From Amycolatopsis anabasis (GTDB lineage: Bacteria; Actinomycetota; Actinomycetes; Mycobacteriales; Pseudonocardiaceae): a stretch of DNA of 64,000 nucleotides. Positions 41,479 through 49,559 of the stretch are shown here, piece after piece. Positions within the stretch are counted from its first letter, which is position 1, and the number at the start of each line of letters is the position of its first letter. The notes below the pieces were generated by a model that was not told where the DNA came from, made no database searches, and was given only the letters and a program-made list of their open reading frames with translations. The stretch is taken from the NCBI RefSeq assembly GCF_009765355.1, contig NZ_VTHK01000010.1, positions 152,911-216,910 on the forward strand. Direction: 5' to 3'. A program made the translations under genes and the position numbers.

Positions 41479-42840
41479 ATGGCCAAGAAATTCGGCAAGC
41501 GCCGCAAGCCGGGCGCGGGCGATCCCGGGGACGACCCGCGGGATCTGTTCGGCACGCCCCAACTGCCGCGGCACGCCGGCCCGCCCGCCTCGAGCACGCC
41601 ACTCGCGGACTACCTGTCCCGCGGCTGGCCGGGGGTGGACGCCGGGTATGTGGTGCTGCCGCGCTCGCTCGCGGAGTCGATGCCGTTGCCGTGGCAGCAG
41701 CAGCTGACCGGGCTGCTCGCGCAGTTCCACGAGGTGCACGGCCGGTTGTCGTGGCCGATCTACCGGGTGGTGCCCTCGCGGTACGAGAAGCTCGTCGATC
41801 TGGACGAGGAGCAGCTCGCCGAGGCGGGCTACCTGGTGGAGATCGACACCGAGGGCGAGATGGTCTACCGGGAGCGCAGCGGCCGCCGGGTCGAGGATCC
41901 CCGGAACACCACGGTCCTGGTCTCCTGCCTGGATCCGATCCCGCGCCAGGGGCCTGGTCAGCGCCCACCCGCTGGGCCGCCGCCACCGTCCCGCGAGCCG
42001 GACCGCCCGCGGCCCCCGGCGCCGATGAACATCGGCCCGCAGCCGGTGTGGCGGAGCACGCCGACCCCGCCGCCCCGCTCGGCCCAGTTCCTCGAGCCGC
42101 CCACGCAGGGCGAGGCCGCTCCGCCGCCGACCCCGGCCCGCCCGCCGGTACCACCCGCGCACGCGGCGGCGCCGGAGCCACCGGTCGCTCCGGGACCGCC
42201 CGCGCCCGCGGACTCCGCGCGCCCGCCGGAGCCGCCCGCCCGCGCGGAGCCCGGACCCGTGGTTTCGGCGGAACCGCCCGCTCCGGAACCTCCCGCGGAG
42301 CCTGCGCCCCCGCCGGAACCGCCCAGCCGCACGGAACCCGTGCCCGCGCCCCCGCCGGAACCGCCTCCGCGCGCGGAGGCGCCGCCCCCGCCCGTCCGTG
42401 CGGAGTCCGAGCGCCCGCCAGTGCCTCCGGAACCCGTGCGCCCGCCGCAACCCGCGCAGCCGGAAACCCCGCTCGGGCCCGCCGCGGCCGCGGAACCCGG
42501 GCAGCCGCCCGAACCGCCCAAGCGCCCCTCGGACGTGCTGAAGCCGCCGGAATCCCCGAGCGCGCCGGGAATGTCGAGGCTCTCCCGGGCCCTCGGCCCG
42601 GAGCCCGCCGAACCGCCGAAGCCACCGATGCCCCCGAGCGCTTCGGAATGGGTGAGCAAACCCCCGGCCAACCAGCCCGACACCGACACCCCGCCGCGCG
42701 GCACCCCGGCCCCGGACACCGGAAAACCCCGCGGCTGGTTCGACGACTTCACCGACCAGGAACCCGAAAAGCCCGCCGAGAACGGTGGATTCGGGCCTAC
42801 GGGTGAGCCTACGGAGATTCCGTACCGGTATCGCCCCTGA
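41479..42840 (+). CDS. Uncharacterised protein with long Pro/Glu-rich tail, downstream of the T4SS-like operon
   Basis: 453 residues. The first ~155 residues are a compact conserved-looking domain (RKPGAGDPGDDPRDLFGTPQ, LSRGWPGVDAGYVVLP, HEVHGRLSWPIYRVVPSRYE). The remaining ~300 are low-complexity, full of PPEPP, PPAPE and RAEP units, ending in PTEIPYRYRP. No membrane span or signal is visible, so it is predicted cytoplasmic. TACTAT eight bases before the ATG gives it an independent leaderless promoter, so its membership in the preceding operon is uncertain. No function is assigned. Confidence 0.7.
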   Translation: MAKKFGKRRKPGAGDPGDDPRDLFGTPQLPRHAGPPASSTPLADYLSRGWPGVDAGYVVLPRSLAESMPLPWQQQLTGLLAQFHEVHGRLSWPIYRVVPSRYEKLVDLDEEQLAEAGYLVEIDTEGEMVYRERSGRRVEDPRNTTVLVSCLDPIPRQGPGQRPPAGPPPPSREPDRPRPPAPMNIGPQPVWRSTPTPPPRSAQFLEPPTQGEAAPPPTPARPPVPPAHAAAPEPPVAPGPPAPADSARPPEPPARAEPGPVVSAEPPAPEPPAEPAPPPEPPSRTEPVPAPPPEPPPRAEAPPPPVRAESERPPVPPEPVRPPQPAQPETPLGPAAAAEPGQPPEPPKRPSDVLKPPESPSAPGMSRLSRALGPEPAEPPKPPMPPSASEWVSKPPANQPDTDTPPRGTPAPDTGKPRGWFDDFTDQEPEKPAENGGFGPTGEPTEIPYRYRP

Positions 42841-42870
42841 AGCCGGGTGGGGTGGGTCGGTCCGGCGGTG

Positions 42871-43056
42871 CTATTCGGCGCCCCGGCGCACTTCGCCGAC
42901 GAAGTGCGCCCACGCGGAGGCGGGCAGGAGGAGGGTGCCGCCCTCGGGGAGCTTGGAATCCCGCACGGCGACCGAGGGAGCAAGGAAGGCGACCTCGACG
43001 CAGTCCCCGTCCTTGTCATCGGCTACGGATCGGCTGGATTTGCGCCACTCCGGCAT
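42871..43056 (-). CDS. DUF397 domain-containing protein
   Basis: 61 residues from ATG with an AAAGGAG site; an upstream in-frame GTG lacks one. The start MPEWRKSSRS, then GDCVEVAF and VRDSKLPEGG, is the DUF397 pattern. Such proteins pair with DUF5753 HTH regulators and are thought to control them. The gene lies 11 bases after the stop of the DUF5753 regulator. Confidence 0.93.
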   Translation of the reverse strand: MPEWRKSSRSVADDKDGDCVEVAFLAPSVAVRDSKLPEGGTLLLPASAWAHFVGEVRRGAE

Positions 43057-43067
43057 CGCCGCTCCTT

Positions 43068-43919
43068 TCACGGACCGTACAGTTCGGCGAGCACCTCCTC
43101 GATCAGCCGAATCGACTCCTCCGGAGACAACGCCATCGCGGTGAGGCGCTCGAAGACCAGCCTAACTTCTTTCACTCGATCGGGGTTGTCGATCTGGAGC
43201 GAGCCACCCGGGTACTCCACGTACTGAATCTCAGGCTCGTCAGGATCGGCGAAGCTCAGGACCGTGAACGCTCCATTCATGGCACTGTGGGCACCGGTGT
43301 TCGTCGGGATCACCTGCAGGGTGACTGTCGGCAATCTCGCCATCTCGAGGATGTGCCGTAACTGCTCGCGCATGACCTCGCGGCCGCCCACCGTCCTGCG
43401 CAATGCCGACTCATCGAGCACAACATGCAGGTGCAGTGGTTCTGTCTCGTCGGACAGTCGTTCCTGGCGGCGCTGTCGCACGGCCACGATCTTGTCGGCG
43501 TTGGCTTTCCCGGAAGCCTTATGCGAGCTGGCGTAGTTTGCTCGCATGTAGTTCTCGGTCTGCAGTAGCCCGGGGATCGTGATGACCTGGAAGGTGCGCA
43601 CCAGGTTGGCGTCGTGTTCGTGTTCGACGTAGGTGGGTTCTTTGGTGGGGCCGAAGTAGGTGTACCACCAACCTCTCTTCCTGGCTTCGCGGGAGAGGTC
43701 GAGCAGGGAGTCGTCGCGCTGGTCGTAGATGTCCATCATCGTGCGGATCAGGTGCACGTCGGCGAGCGTCTCGCCGACCTCGATCCGGTGCAGGCTGCTG
43801 CTGGTCTTGTCCAGGCGGGCGGCGGCTTCGGCCAGGGTCATCCCGGCGCGCTCGCGCATCCGGCGCAGCTTGCGGCCGAGCTGGCGTTTGCGGCGTGTGA
43901 GATTGCCGTGTCCGGACAA
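43068..43919 (-). CDS. Helix-turn-helix regulator with DUF5753 domain
   Basis: 283 residues from TTG at 43919, chosen because GAGGGG sits six to nine bases upstream; an ATG thirty bases earlier is possible. The HTH (RRMRERAGMTLAEAAARLDK, SSLHRIEVGE) is at ~12-60. DUF5753 has WWYTYFGPTKEPTYVEHEHD-like and ITIPGLLQTENYMRANY motifs. It forms an operon with DUF397. A 10-bp inverted repeat stands in the upstream divergent promoter. Targets unknown; an autoregulatory role is plausible. Confidence 0.93.
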   Translation of the reverse strand: MSGHGNLTRRKRQLGRKLRRMRERAGMTLAEAAARLDKTSSSLHRIEVGETLADVHLIRTMMDIYDQRDDSLLDLSREARKRGWWYTYFGPTKEPTYVEHEHDANLVRTFQVITIPGLLQTENYMRANYASSHKASGKANADKIVAVRQRRQERLSDETEPLHLHVVLDESALRRTVGGREVMREQLRHILEMARLPTVTLQVIPTNTGAHSAMNGAFTVLSFADPDEPEIQYVEYPGGSLQIDNPDRVKEVRLVFERLTAMALSPEESIRLIEEVLAELYGP

Positions 43920-43957
43920 TGGAGACCCCTCTGCGCGTCGACAAGGCATTGTCGCAT

Positions 43958-44013
43958 CGGGATCGGCAAAACCGGAATTCCCGATTTCCCGCGTGCCGAA
44001 ATAGCCGATCCCG
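43958..44013. promoter_or_regulatory. Inverted repeat in the divergent promoter region
   Basis: CGGGATCGGC (43958-43967) and GCCGATCCCG (44004-44013) are exact complements separated by 36 bases, between the DUF5753 gene and the unknown genes on the other strand. A candidate operator for the HTH regulator. TCCACAGTGGA (44029-44039) lies close by. Confidence 0.5.
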
Positions 44014-44049
44014 TCAGGATACTCACTCTCCACAGTGGATGGAGGGGAA

Positions 44050-44382
44050 ATGCGACCCGTTGTGGTACCTGGGGGAGTACCCGAAACTTTCACCGACAGC
44101 AAGGGGCGGGAACATCTCGTCTACCGCGCGCCCCTGCCGAGTGAAGGTCCGGTGGAAGCCGTCACGCGATCCGGCCGCCGGGTGTGGCTCTACATGTTCG
44201 CGCACTTCGTTTTCTCCTGGGAGGAGAACACCCACCGGCTGACGATCGCGCACGGGACGATTCAAGGCCCGCGAATGCTCCTGTGGCAAGGGATCCCGAT
44301 CGACGAGCACTGGTCGGCGGGCGGGCTGTCCCGGTTCGGGCGGGCGTGGGTCGGCGAACACCTCGCCAAGTTCCGCGCATGA
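44050..44382 (+). CDS. Uncharacterised 110-aa protein beside DUF397/DUF5753 module
   Basis: 110 residues from ATG with a GGAGGGG site; an upstream in-frame GTG is less likely. It is aromatic-rich in the middle (YMFAHFVFSWEENTHRLTIA) and has charged ends. No signal or membrane span. Its stop overlaps the next start (ATGA). It is divergent from a DUF5753 regulator across an inverted repeat, so it may be its target. No family recognised. Confidence 0.65.
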   Translation: MRPVVVPGGVPETFTDSKGREHLVYRAPLPSEGPVEAVTRSGRRVWLYMFAHFVFSWEENTHRLTIAHGTIQGPRMLLWQGIPIDEHWSAGGLSRFGRAWVGEHLAKFRA

Positions 44383-44792
44383 CCGCTGCCTGGCGCGCGC
44401 CCGGATTGCACTGGCATGCCCAAGTTTGCCGCGGCGACGCGAAAGTTGCCGCGCCGGAGGCCGTGTTGTACACGCCGTACGCCGTCGCGGCCTGGACCGC
44501 GCACCGGATCCGGCGGTCCGCGGGGCAACTCTCGGTGTGGGCGGCCGACGAGAACCGGTGGCGCGGAATCGGTGACCCGGCCGACACCGCGCGCATCCGG
44601 TTGGAGCTGCTGCTCATCGCCGCGCGCGGGGAAAGCGTTCACCTGTCGGTCACCTCGCCCGCGCAGCACTACCTGATCCAGGCGGTGACCAGCCGGGAAT
44701 GCGCGGAGCACGGGGTCTTCCCGGAAAGCCTCGCCGAGCACTGCCGCAACCCGTGTGATGACTACTTGTCAGTTGCCTGGGACGCCTTGTAA
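44379..44792 (+). CDS. Uncharacterised 137-aa protein
   Basis: 137 residues. Trp/His/Ala-rich N-terminus (RAPGLHWHAQVCRGD) and a YTPYAVAAWTAHRIRRSAGQ stretch; four Cys are scattered. The ATGA overlap with the preceding gene shows co-translation. It ends ~55 bases before the STAND protein gene. Nothing recognisable; predicted soluble. Confidence 0.62.
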   Translation: MTAAWRAPGLHWHAQVCRGDAKVAAPEAVLYTPYAVAAWTAHRIRRSAGQLSVWAADENRWRGIGDPADTARIRLELLLIAARGESVHLSVTSPAQHYLIQAVTSRECAEHGVFPESLAEHCRNPCDDYLSVAWDAL

Positions 44793-44846
44793 TCGTCTGG
44801 CGGTATCCGGGCGGCAAAAGAATCCGTACGGTCGTTATGGGGAGCG

Positions 44847-46925
44847 ATGAATCGGGAGCGAGGGCAGCGGAGCGAAATCTCGGGCGACGTCACCGGACCC
44901 GTCGTCCAAGCCGGTGCTGTCCACGGGGACGTGCATGTGCATCACGGCACCGGGGAGCCGGTCCGGCCGCGCCAGTTGCTCCCGCCGCCCGCGCGTTTCG
45001 CGGGCCGGGCCGCCGAAGTGGCGGCCCTGGACCGCGTCCTGGCCGAACCGGGGACGAACTCGTCGCCCGTGGTGGTGCTGAAGGGACCGGGCGGGGTGGG
45101 CAAGACCGCGCTGGCCCTGCACTGGCTGGACGGCCTGGCCGACCGGTACCCGGACGGCCAGCTCTACGCCGATCTCGCCCATCCCACCGGTGAACCGGTC
45201 GCCCCGGAGGACGTGCTCGGGCAGTTCGTGCGTTCGCTCGGTGTGGCACCGCAACGGGTTCCGGCCGGGCTGACCGAACGGACCGGGCTGTACCGGTCGG
45301 TGACCGCCGGGCGCGAGCTGATCGTGTTGCTGGACAACGCCGTTTCCGCCGGGCAGGCGCGGGTGCTGCTGCCCGCCTCGCCCCGCGGGCTGACCGTGGT
45401 CACCAGCCGGTACACCCTGCTCGGCCTGCTCGCCGACGGCGCCCACGTGGTTCCGGTCGCGCCGCTCGACGAGGCCGGATCGCTGGACCTGCTGGCCTCG
45501 CGGATCGGCGACGAGCGGATGGCCGCCGAACGGCCGACCGCCGAAGCCCTCGCCGAGCTGTGCGGCGGGCTGCCGATCGCGCTGTGCGTGGCGGGGGCGC
45601 GGGTGGCGGCCCGGCCGCGGCGGTCGCTGGCGAACCTGGCCGCCGAGCTGGCCGACGAACGGGAACGCCTGGATGCCTTGTCCGCGAAGGGAGATCTCTC
45701 GGTGCGTTCGACATTCGACGTCGCCTACGCCGGGCTCGACTCGCGGCTGCGCCACCTCTACCGCACGCTGGGGCTGCATCCCGGCGGGACGTTCCGGGTC
45801 GAGGTGGTCGCCGCGATGGTCCGCGCCGCGCCGCGCCCGACCCGGGACGCGCTGGAGGAGCTGGTCGACGCGAGCCTGCTCGAAGAACTGGACGAGGGCC
45901 GGTACCGCTTCCACGACCTGATCCGGGTGCACGCCCTGGAACAAGCGCTCGCGGACGAGGACGAGGAGACCAGGACCGCGACGATCCACCGGGCCGTCAC
46001 CTGGTACCTGTTCGCCGCGCAGGCGGCCGATCGCGCGGTGATGCCCGCGCGCCGCGTGCTGACCCACGACTTCGGCGCGGCGGCGGAATTCCCGCTGCCC
46101 GCCGACCTCGACCAGCATTCCGCGGCGCTCGGCTGGCTGGAAGCGGAGCGGCCCAACCTCATCGCCGCGACCCGGGAAGCCATGCAGCGCGACTGGTTTC
46201 TCGTCGCCTACCACCTCGCCGACGCGCTGCAACCGTTGTTCATCCTGCACCGGCACGGCCAGGACGCGATCGAGATCGGGGAACTCGCCCTCAACGCGGC
46301 GCGGCAGCTGGACGATCCGGTGGCCGAGAAACGCGTGCGCAAGAGACTCGCGCGCGTCTACACGGCACTCGGCCAGACCGATCGGGCCGAACGGCACATC
46401 AGCGATCTGCTGCTGCTGAGCCAGGAACGGGGTGACCGCCGGGGCGAGGCGAGCGCGTTGAAGAGCCGCGGTCTGCTGTTCGCCGAAGCCGGACGGTTCG
46501 CCGAGGCCGCCCGGGTGCTGGCGCGGACCGTGGACATCTTGCGGGGACTGGGAAAGCGGCGGGGCGAAGCGCTCGCGCTGATCAACCTGGGGGAGACGCT
46601 CGTCCGGCTCGGCGAGCACGAATCCGCCGTGGTGGAGCTGGGGCGGGCCCGGGAACTGCTCACCTCGCTGCACGTGCCCGATCCGTACAACGAGGCGCGC
46701 GCGGCGCGGGCGCTCGGGCAGGCGCACCTGGCGGGCGGGAACCTCGAGGCCGCCGACGAACTGCTGCGGCACGCGCTGGTGGTGTTCGCCGATCAGGGCG
46801 CCGACCACGAACGCGGCCGCACCCACCGCGCGCTGGCCGACCTGTGCGAGCGCACCGGGAAACCGGAGGAATCCCGGCAGCACGCCGAGGCTGCCGGGAC
46901 CTTTCTCGACCTCAGGCCACGGTGA
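44847..46925 (+). CDS. STAND-type NTPase with TPR repeats
   Basis: 692 residues with a GGGGAGCG site. The N-terminus EISGDVTGPVVQAGAVHGDV is the short beta-rich motif often found before NB-ARC domains in actinomycetes. Walker A GPGGVGKT is at 80-87, LIVLLDNAVS (Walker B) near 150, CGGLPIALCVAG near 235, and a winged-helix region follows. TPR units (for example ALINLGETLVRLGEHESAVV) fill the C-terminal ~220 residues. Such proteins are signal-sensing switches; ligand and output are unknown. Its last 14 bases overlap the convergent kinase gene. Confidence 0.9.
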   Translation: MNRERGQRSEISGDVTGPVVQAGAVHGDVHVHHGTGEPVRPRQLLPPPARFAGRAAEVAALDRVLAEPGTNSSPVVVLKGPGGVGKTALALHWLDGLADRYPDGQLYADLAHPTGEPVAPEDVLGQFVRSLGVAPQRVPAGLTERTGLYRSVTAGRELIVLLDNAVSAGQARVLLPASPRGLTVVTSRYTLLGLLADGAHVVPVAPLDEAGSLDLLASRIGDERMAAERPTAEALAELCGGLPIALCVAGARVAARPRRSLANLAAELADERERLDALSAKGDLSVRSTFDVAYAGLDSRLRHLYRTLGLHPGGTFRVEVVAAMVRAAPRPTRDALEELVDASLLEELDEGRYRFHDLIRVHALEQALADEDEETRTATIHRAVTWYLFAAQAADRAVMPARRVLTHDFGAAAEFPLPADLDQHSAALGWLEAERPNLIAATREAMQRDWFLVAYHLADALQPLFILHRHGQDAIEIGELALNAARQLDDPVAEKRVRKRLARVYTALGQTDRAERHISDLLLLSQERGDRRGEASALKSRGLLFAEAGRFAEAARVLARTVDILRGLGKRRGEALALINLGETLVRLGEHESAVVELGRARELLTSLHVPDPYNEARAARALGQAHLAGGNLEAADELLRHALVVFADQGADHERGRTHRALADLCERTGKPEESRQHAEAAGTFLDLRPR

Positions 46926-47856
46926 CCACCTCCGGCAGGCCGTGCCGGGTGCGCAGGTCCCGCAACTCGTCGGCGGGCACGCCGGGGTCGTCGTCCGGGG
47001 TGCCGCCGACCTTCCAGCCCGCGGTCAGCACCGCGTGCCGCACGGCGGCGACCGGATCGCCGAGCGCGAAGTAGTGGTGCGTGAACGAACCGAGCAGGGT
47101 GTCCCCGGCGCCGCTGGTGTACCGCACACCGCGCGGCACGGCCGGTTGGATGTGCCAGATCCGCCCGGTGGCCCGGACGCCGAGCACGGCGCCGCCCGGC
47201 CCGCAGCCGACCAGGACCAGATCGGTGCCGAACCGCTGCCACACCGAACGGACCCAGTCCTCGGCGCGGCAGGGCAACCGCTCGTGCGAGCAGGCGAGCA
47301 CGTGCGCGGACGCCATCCAGTCCCGGTTGTACGCGCAGTCGACCGCGCCGACCAGGTGCAGATCGGTCACGATCGGGATCCCGCGATCCGCCGCGACCGG
47401 GATCAGCGAGCGGGTGAACCCGATGTTGGTGAGCACCGCCGCGGCACACGGCGGACCACTGTCCACAAGGGACTGAAACGAGTCCGCCGGGTACCGCAGG
47501 TCCGGTGTGGACCGCAGATCCGAGGCGCTGGCCCGCCTGCCGTCGGCGTCGTAGAGCACCATCACCCGCGGCTGGACGTCGCAGACCTGGGTGGCGGGGC
47601 CGTACATCCCGCACCGCCGCAGGCCGCCGACCGCGAGCTCGCCGAGCGCGTCCGCCCCGACATAGGTGGCGAAGGTGACGTCCGTGCCGAGCAGTTGCAG
47701 CGTGCGGGCCAGCGTCCAGCCCGCGCCGCCCAGGCGGACGCTGATGCCGCCCGTTTCGCACGTGCTGGACACGTACGGGATCGGGAACGAGTCGAAGCCG
47801 CGCGCGACCCGGACGGTGACCACCCCGGCCACCGCCACTCGCTGTGCCGTGGTCAT
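46912..47856 (-). CDS. PfkB family carbohydrate/nucleoside kinase
   Basis: 314 residues from ATG at 47856, supported by an ATGA overlap with the preceding stop. The fold shows GGAGWTLARTLQLLG in the substrate region, and the PfkB signature TSGAGDTLLGSF near the C-terminus with catalytic Asp ~252. Phosphorylates a sugar or nucleoside with ATP; the true substrate is unknown. It is the last gene of a three-gene unit (TagF-like, 102-aa, kinase) facing a BTAD regulator. Several Cys, and a slightly unusual N-terminus (FDSFPIPYVSSTCETGG), set it apart from ribokinases. Confidence 0.9.
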   Translation of the reverse strand: MTTAQRVAVAGVVTVRVARGFDSFPIPYVSSTCETGGISVRLGGAGWTLARTLQLLGTDVTFATYVGADALGELAVGGLRRCGMYGPATQVCDVQPRVMVLYDADGRRASASDLRSTPDLRYPADSFQSLVDSGPPCAAAVLTNIGFTRSLIPVAADRGIPIVTDLHLVGAVDCAYNRDWMASAHVLACSHERLPCRAEDWVRSVWQRFGTDLVLVGCGPGGAVLGVRATGRIWHIQPAVPRGVRYTSGAGDTLLGSFTHHYFALGDPVAAVRHAVLTAGWKVGGTPDDDPGVPADELRDLRTRHGLPEVVTVA

Positions 47857-48161
47857 CGCGTCACCAGCCCATCGTGGACGCCGCGGGCGAGCGCCGCGAC
47901 CGTGTGGCGGAACAACCGGCCGCGCGCGCCCGGCGTCACCAGCACCGGCGCGCCGTCGCGGACGGCCAGCAGGCACCACCGCCCGCGCCGGTGCCGGGCG
48001 GCCGCGACGAGGCAGCCGGGATACCGGGTGAACACCGCGTCGAGCCAGCGCCCGCCCTCGGCCCGGGTCCGGACCTCGCCGAGGACGACGTCGGCGCACT
48101 GCACGGCGGATCGCGCCCCGGTGCCGTCCACGGCCACCCGGGTTTCGTCGTCACACAGCAT
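47853..48161 (-). CDS. Uncharacterised 102-aa protein between kinase and TagF-like genes
   Basis: 102 residues from ATG with a strong GGAGGTGA site. Predicted soluble alpha/beta; ends CLLAVRDGAPVLVTPGARGR and an Arg-rich helix (RLFRHTVAALARGVHDG). It overlaps the upstream TagF-like gene by 11 bases and the downstream kinase by ATGA, so all three are co-translated. No family recognised. It could be a small partner or carrier, but nothing in the sequence proves that. Confidence 0.65.
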   Translation of the reverse strand: MLCDDETRVAVDGTGARSAVQCADVVLGEVRTRAEGGRWLDAVFTRYPGCLVAAARHRRGRWCLLAVRDGAPVLVTPGARGRLFRHTVAALARGVHDGLVTR

Positions 48162-49362
48162 GGCGGTCACCTCCGGGCAGGGGCACCGGGTCGAGCACGG
48201 GCGGGCCCGGCGGCTCCGGGAGATCCAGGAGCCGGTACATCTCCTTGCGCAGCAACGCATGCGCCCGTCCGGGCCGGGAGGTCACCCGGGACGCGACCGC
48301 CTCCGCCCAGCCGTCGGGTGGTGTCCCGGTCAGCTGCGGTTCGATCGGTTCCGCGGGCCGCAGCCGTGGGGCCCGTTCGGCGACGAACGCCTGCGCCGAC
48401 GCGGGATCGAGTTCGTCGAGCGGCGGATCGGTGTGCAGCACGGGTTTTCCGGCGGCCGCCGCGTACGCGGTGACCGAGCCGTGGTCGCCGACGACGTGGT
48501 CGGCCGCGAGGACCACGCCACGCCAGTCGACCTCCGGTTCGACGAGCAGCAGGCCCGCCGAGCGTTCCCCGCGCAGCCAGGCGCGCAGCTGCCGCCGGCC
48601 GTGGGCGCCCCAGACCGCGGGGTGGAACAGCGCGGCGACCCGGTAGCGCCGCGGATCGAGCTGCCGCACCAGTTCCCCGGGGAGATCGGGATGCTCGCCG
48701 AACAGCGAACGCGGGCCCCAGGTGGACGCGACCACCACGAGCCGCTGGTCGCCGCGCACCCCGAGCGCTTCGCGGCAGGCGGCGCGCCGCCCCGCGCTCG
48801 CGCGCAGCCGGTCGTGACACGGATCCCCGGCGACCAGCGCGAACTCCGCCGCCCGCGGGCACTGGCGCGCCAGCCGCTCGCGCTGGTCCTCGTGGGACAG
48901 CACGATCGACGCGGGCACCACCCGGCCGTCGCGGATGAGATGCTCGGCGCCCAGCCCGTAGACGCCGCGTTCCACCAGGCGGCCGGCGGCCTCGGCGCGC
49001 GGGGTCCGTTTGGCGTACCCGGCACCGTGCGGCAGCACCATGATCGGCGCGTGCAGCAGCGGCAGGCCGCCGTACGCGGCGGCGAGGGCCAGGTCGAACC
49101 GCTCCCGGACGGCTTGCTGCCAGGGAATCTCCAGGGCCCCGATGGACCGCACGAAGCCGTCGGCCCCGTGCCGGAACACATCCGGCGGGCGGGTGTAGCA
49201 CACCTGGACGCGCCGATCGGATTCCACCAGGCCGGTCACGTCCAGCAGCCGCTGACCGGCGACCAGGGTGTGCACGGCGACGAGGACCTTCCGGCACCCG
49301 GTCCGCGTAACCCAACGTTCACCGTCGATGCCGAGCACCGACAGCCACTCCGACTCGCTCAC
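48151..49362 (-). CDS. TagF-like CDP-glycerol glycerophosphotransferase family protein
   Basis: 403 residues from GTG with a GGGGAG site. GT-B style architecture: N-terminal half with VLPHGAGYAK (the HG motif seen in TagF), and C-terminal half with AGDPCHDRLRASAGRRAACR. AADHVVGDHGSVTAYAAAAG near 315-335 corresponds to the D-Y-S-S acceptor/nucleotide site of the family but reads D-H-G-S. These enzymes transfer polyol phosphate from CDP-alditol during teichoic-acid type synthesis. No membrane span. A glycosyltransferase with another donor is possible. Paired with a PfkB kinase, it may build a phosphopolyol or phosphosugar. Confidence 0.75.
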   Translation of the reverse strand: MSESEWLSVLGIDGERWVTRTGCRKVLVAVHTLVAGQRLLDVTGLVESDRRVQVCYTRPPDVFRHGADGFVRSIGALEIPWQQAVRERFDLALAAAYGGLPLLHAPIMVLPHGAGYAKRTPRAEAAGRLVERGVYGLGAEHLIRDGRVVPASIVLSHEDQRERLARQCPRAAEFALVAGDPCHDRLRASAGRRAACREALGVRGDQRLVVVASTWGPRSLFGEHPDLPGELVRQLDPRRYRVAALFHPAVWGAHGRRQLRAWLRGERSAGLLLVEPEVDWRGVVLAADHVVGDHGSVTAYAAAAGKPVLHTDPPLDELDPASAQAFVAERAPRLRPAEPIEPQLTGTPPDGWAEAVASRVTSRPGRAHALLRKEMYRLLDLPEPPGPPVLDPVPLPGGDRHAV

Positions 49363-49443
49363 AAAACGCTCCCCTCGATAACGGGCGGAAACACGACGCC
49401 AGACACCGTCCGGGAGGAACTCGCCAAACTGGTTGCAATTCGC

Positions 49444-49489
49444 TTGACAAGGCGCTTTTACTTCGAGTAACGATGCGATATCATATAGT
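49444..49489 (+). promoter_or_regulatory. AT-rich divergent promoter region of the kinase cluster and BTAD regulator
   Basis: TTGACA (49444-49449) is a full consensus -35, with TAACGA about 18 bases downstream. TATAGT (49484-49489) and the short palindrome GATATC also lie here. This is one of the most AT-rich stretches in the window and sits between divergent starts at 49362 and ~49560. Confidence 0.5.
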
Positions 49490-49559
49490 GATCAATTTTT
49501 CCGGTGCAGTTAGGCTGCGTTTCGAAGGCTGAGCCGATCCAGTGCGGGGGCGGGTGCTG

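Noticed and set aside
34097..42840. Integrative conjugative element
   Set aside because: No integrase, relaxase, excisionase, replication gene or flanking att repeat was found; only secretion-like components.
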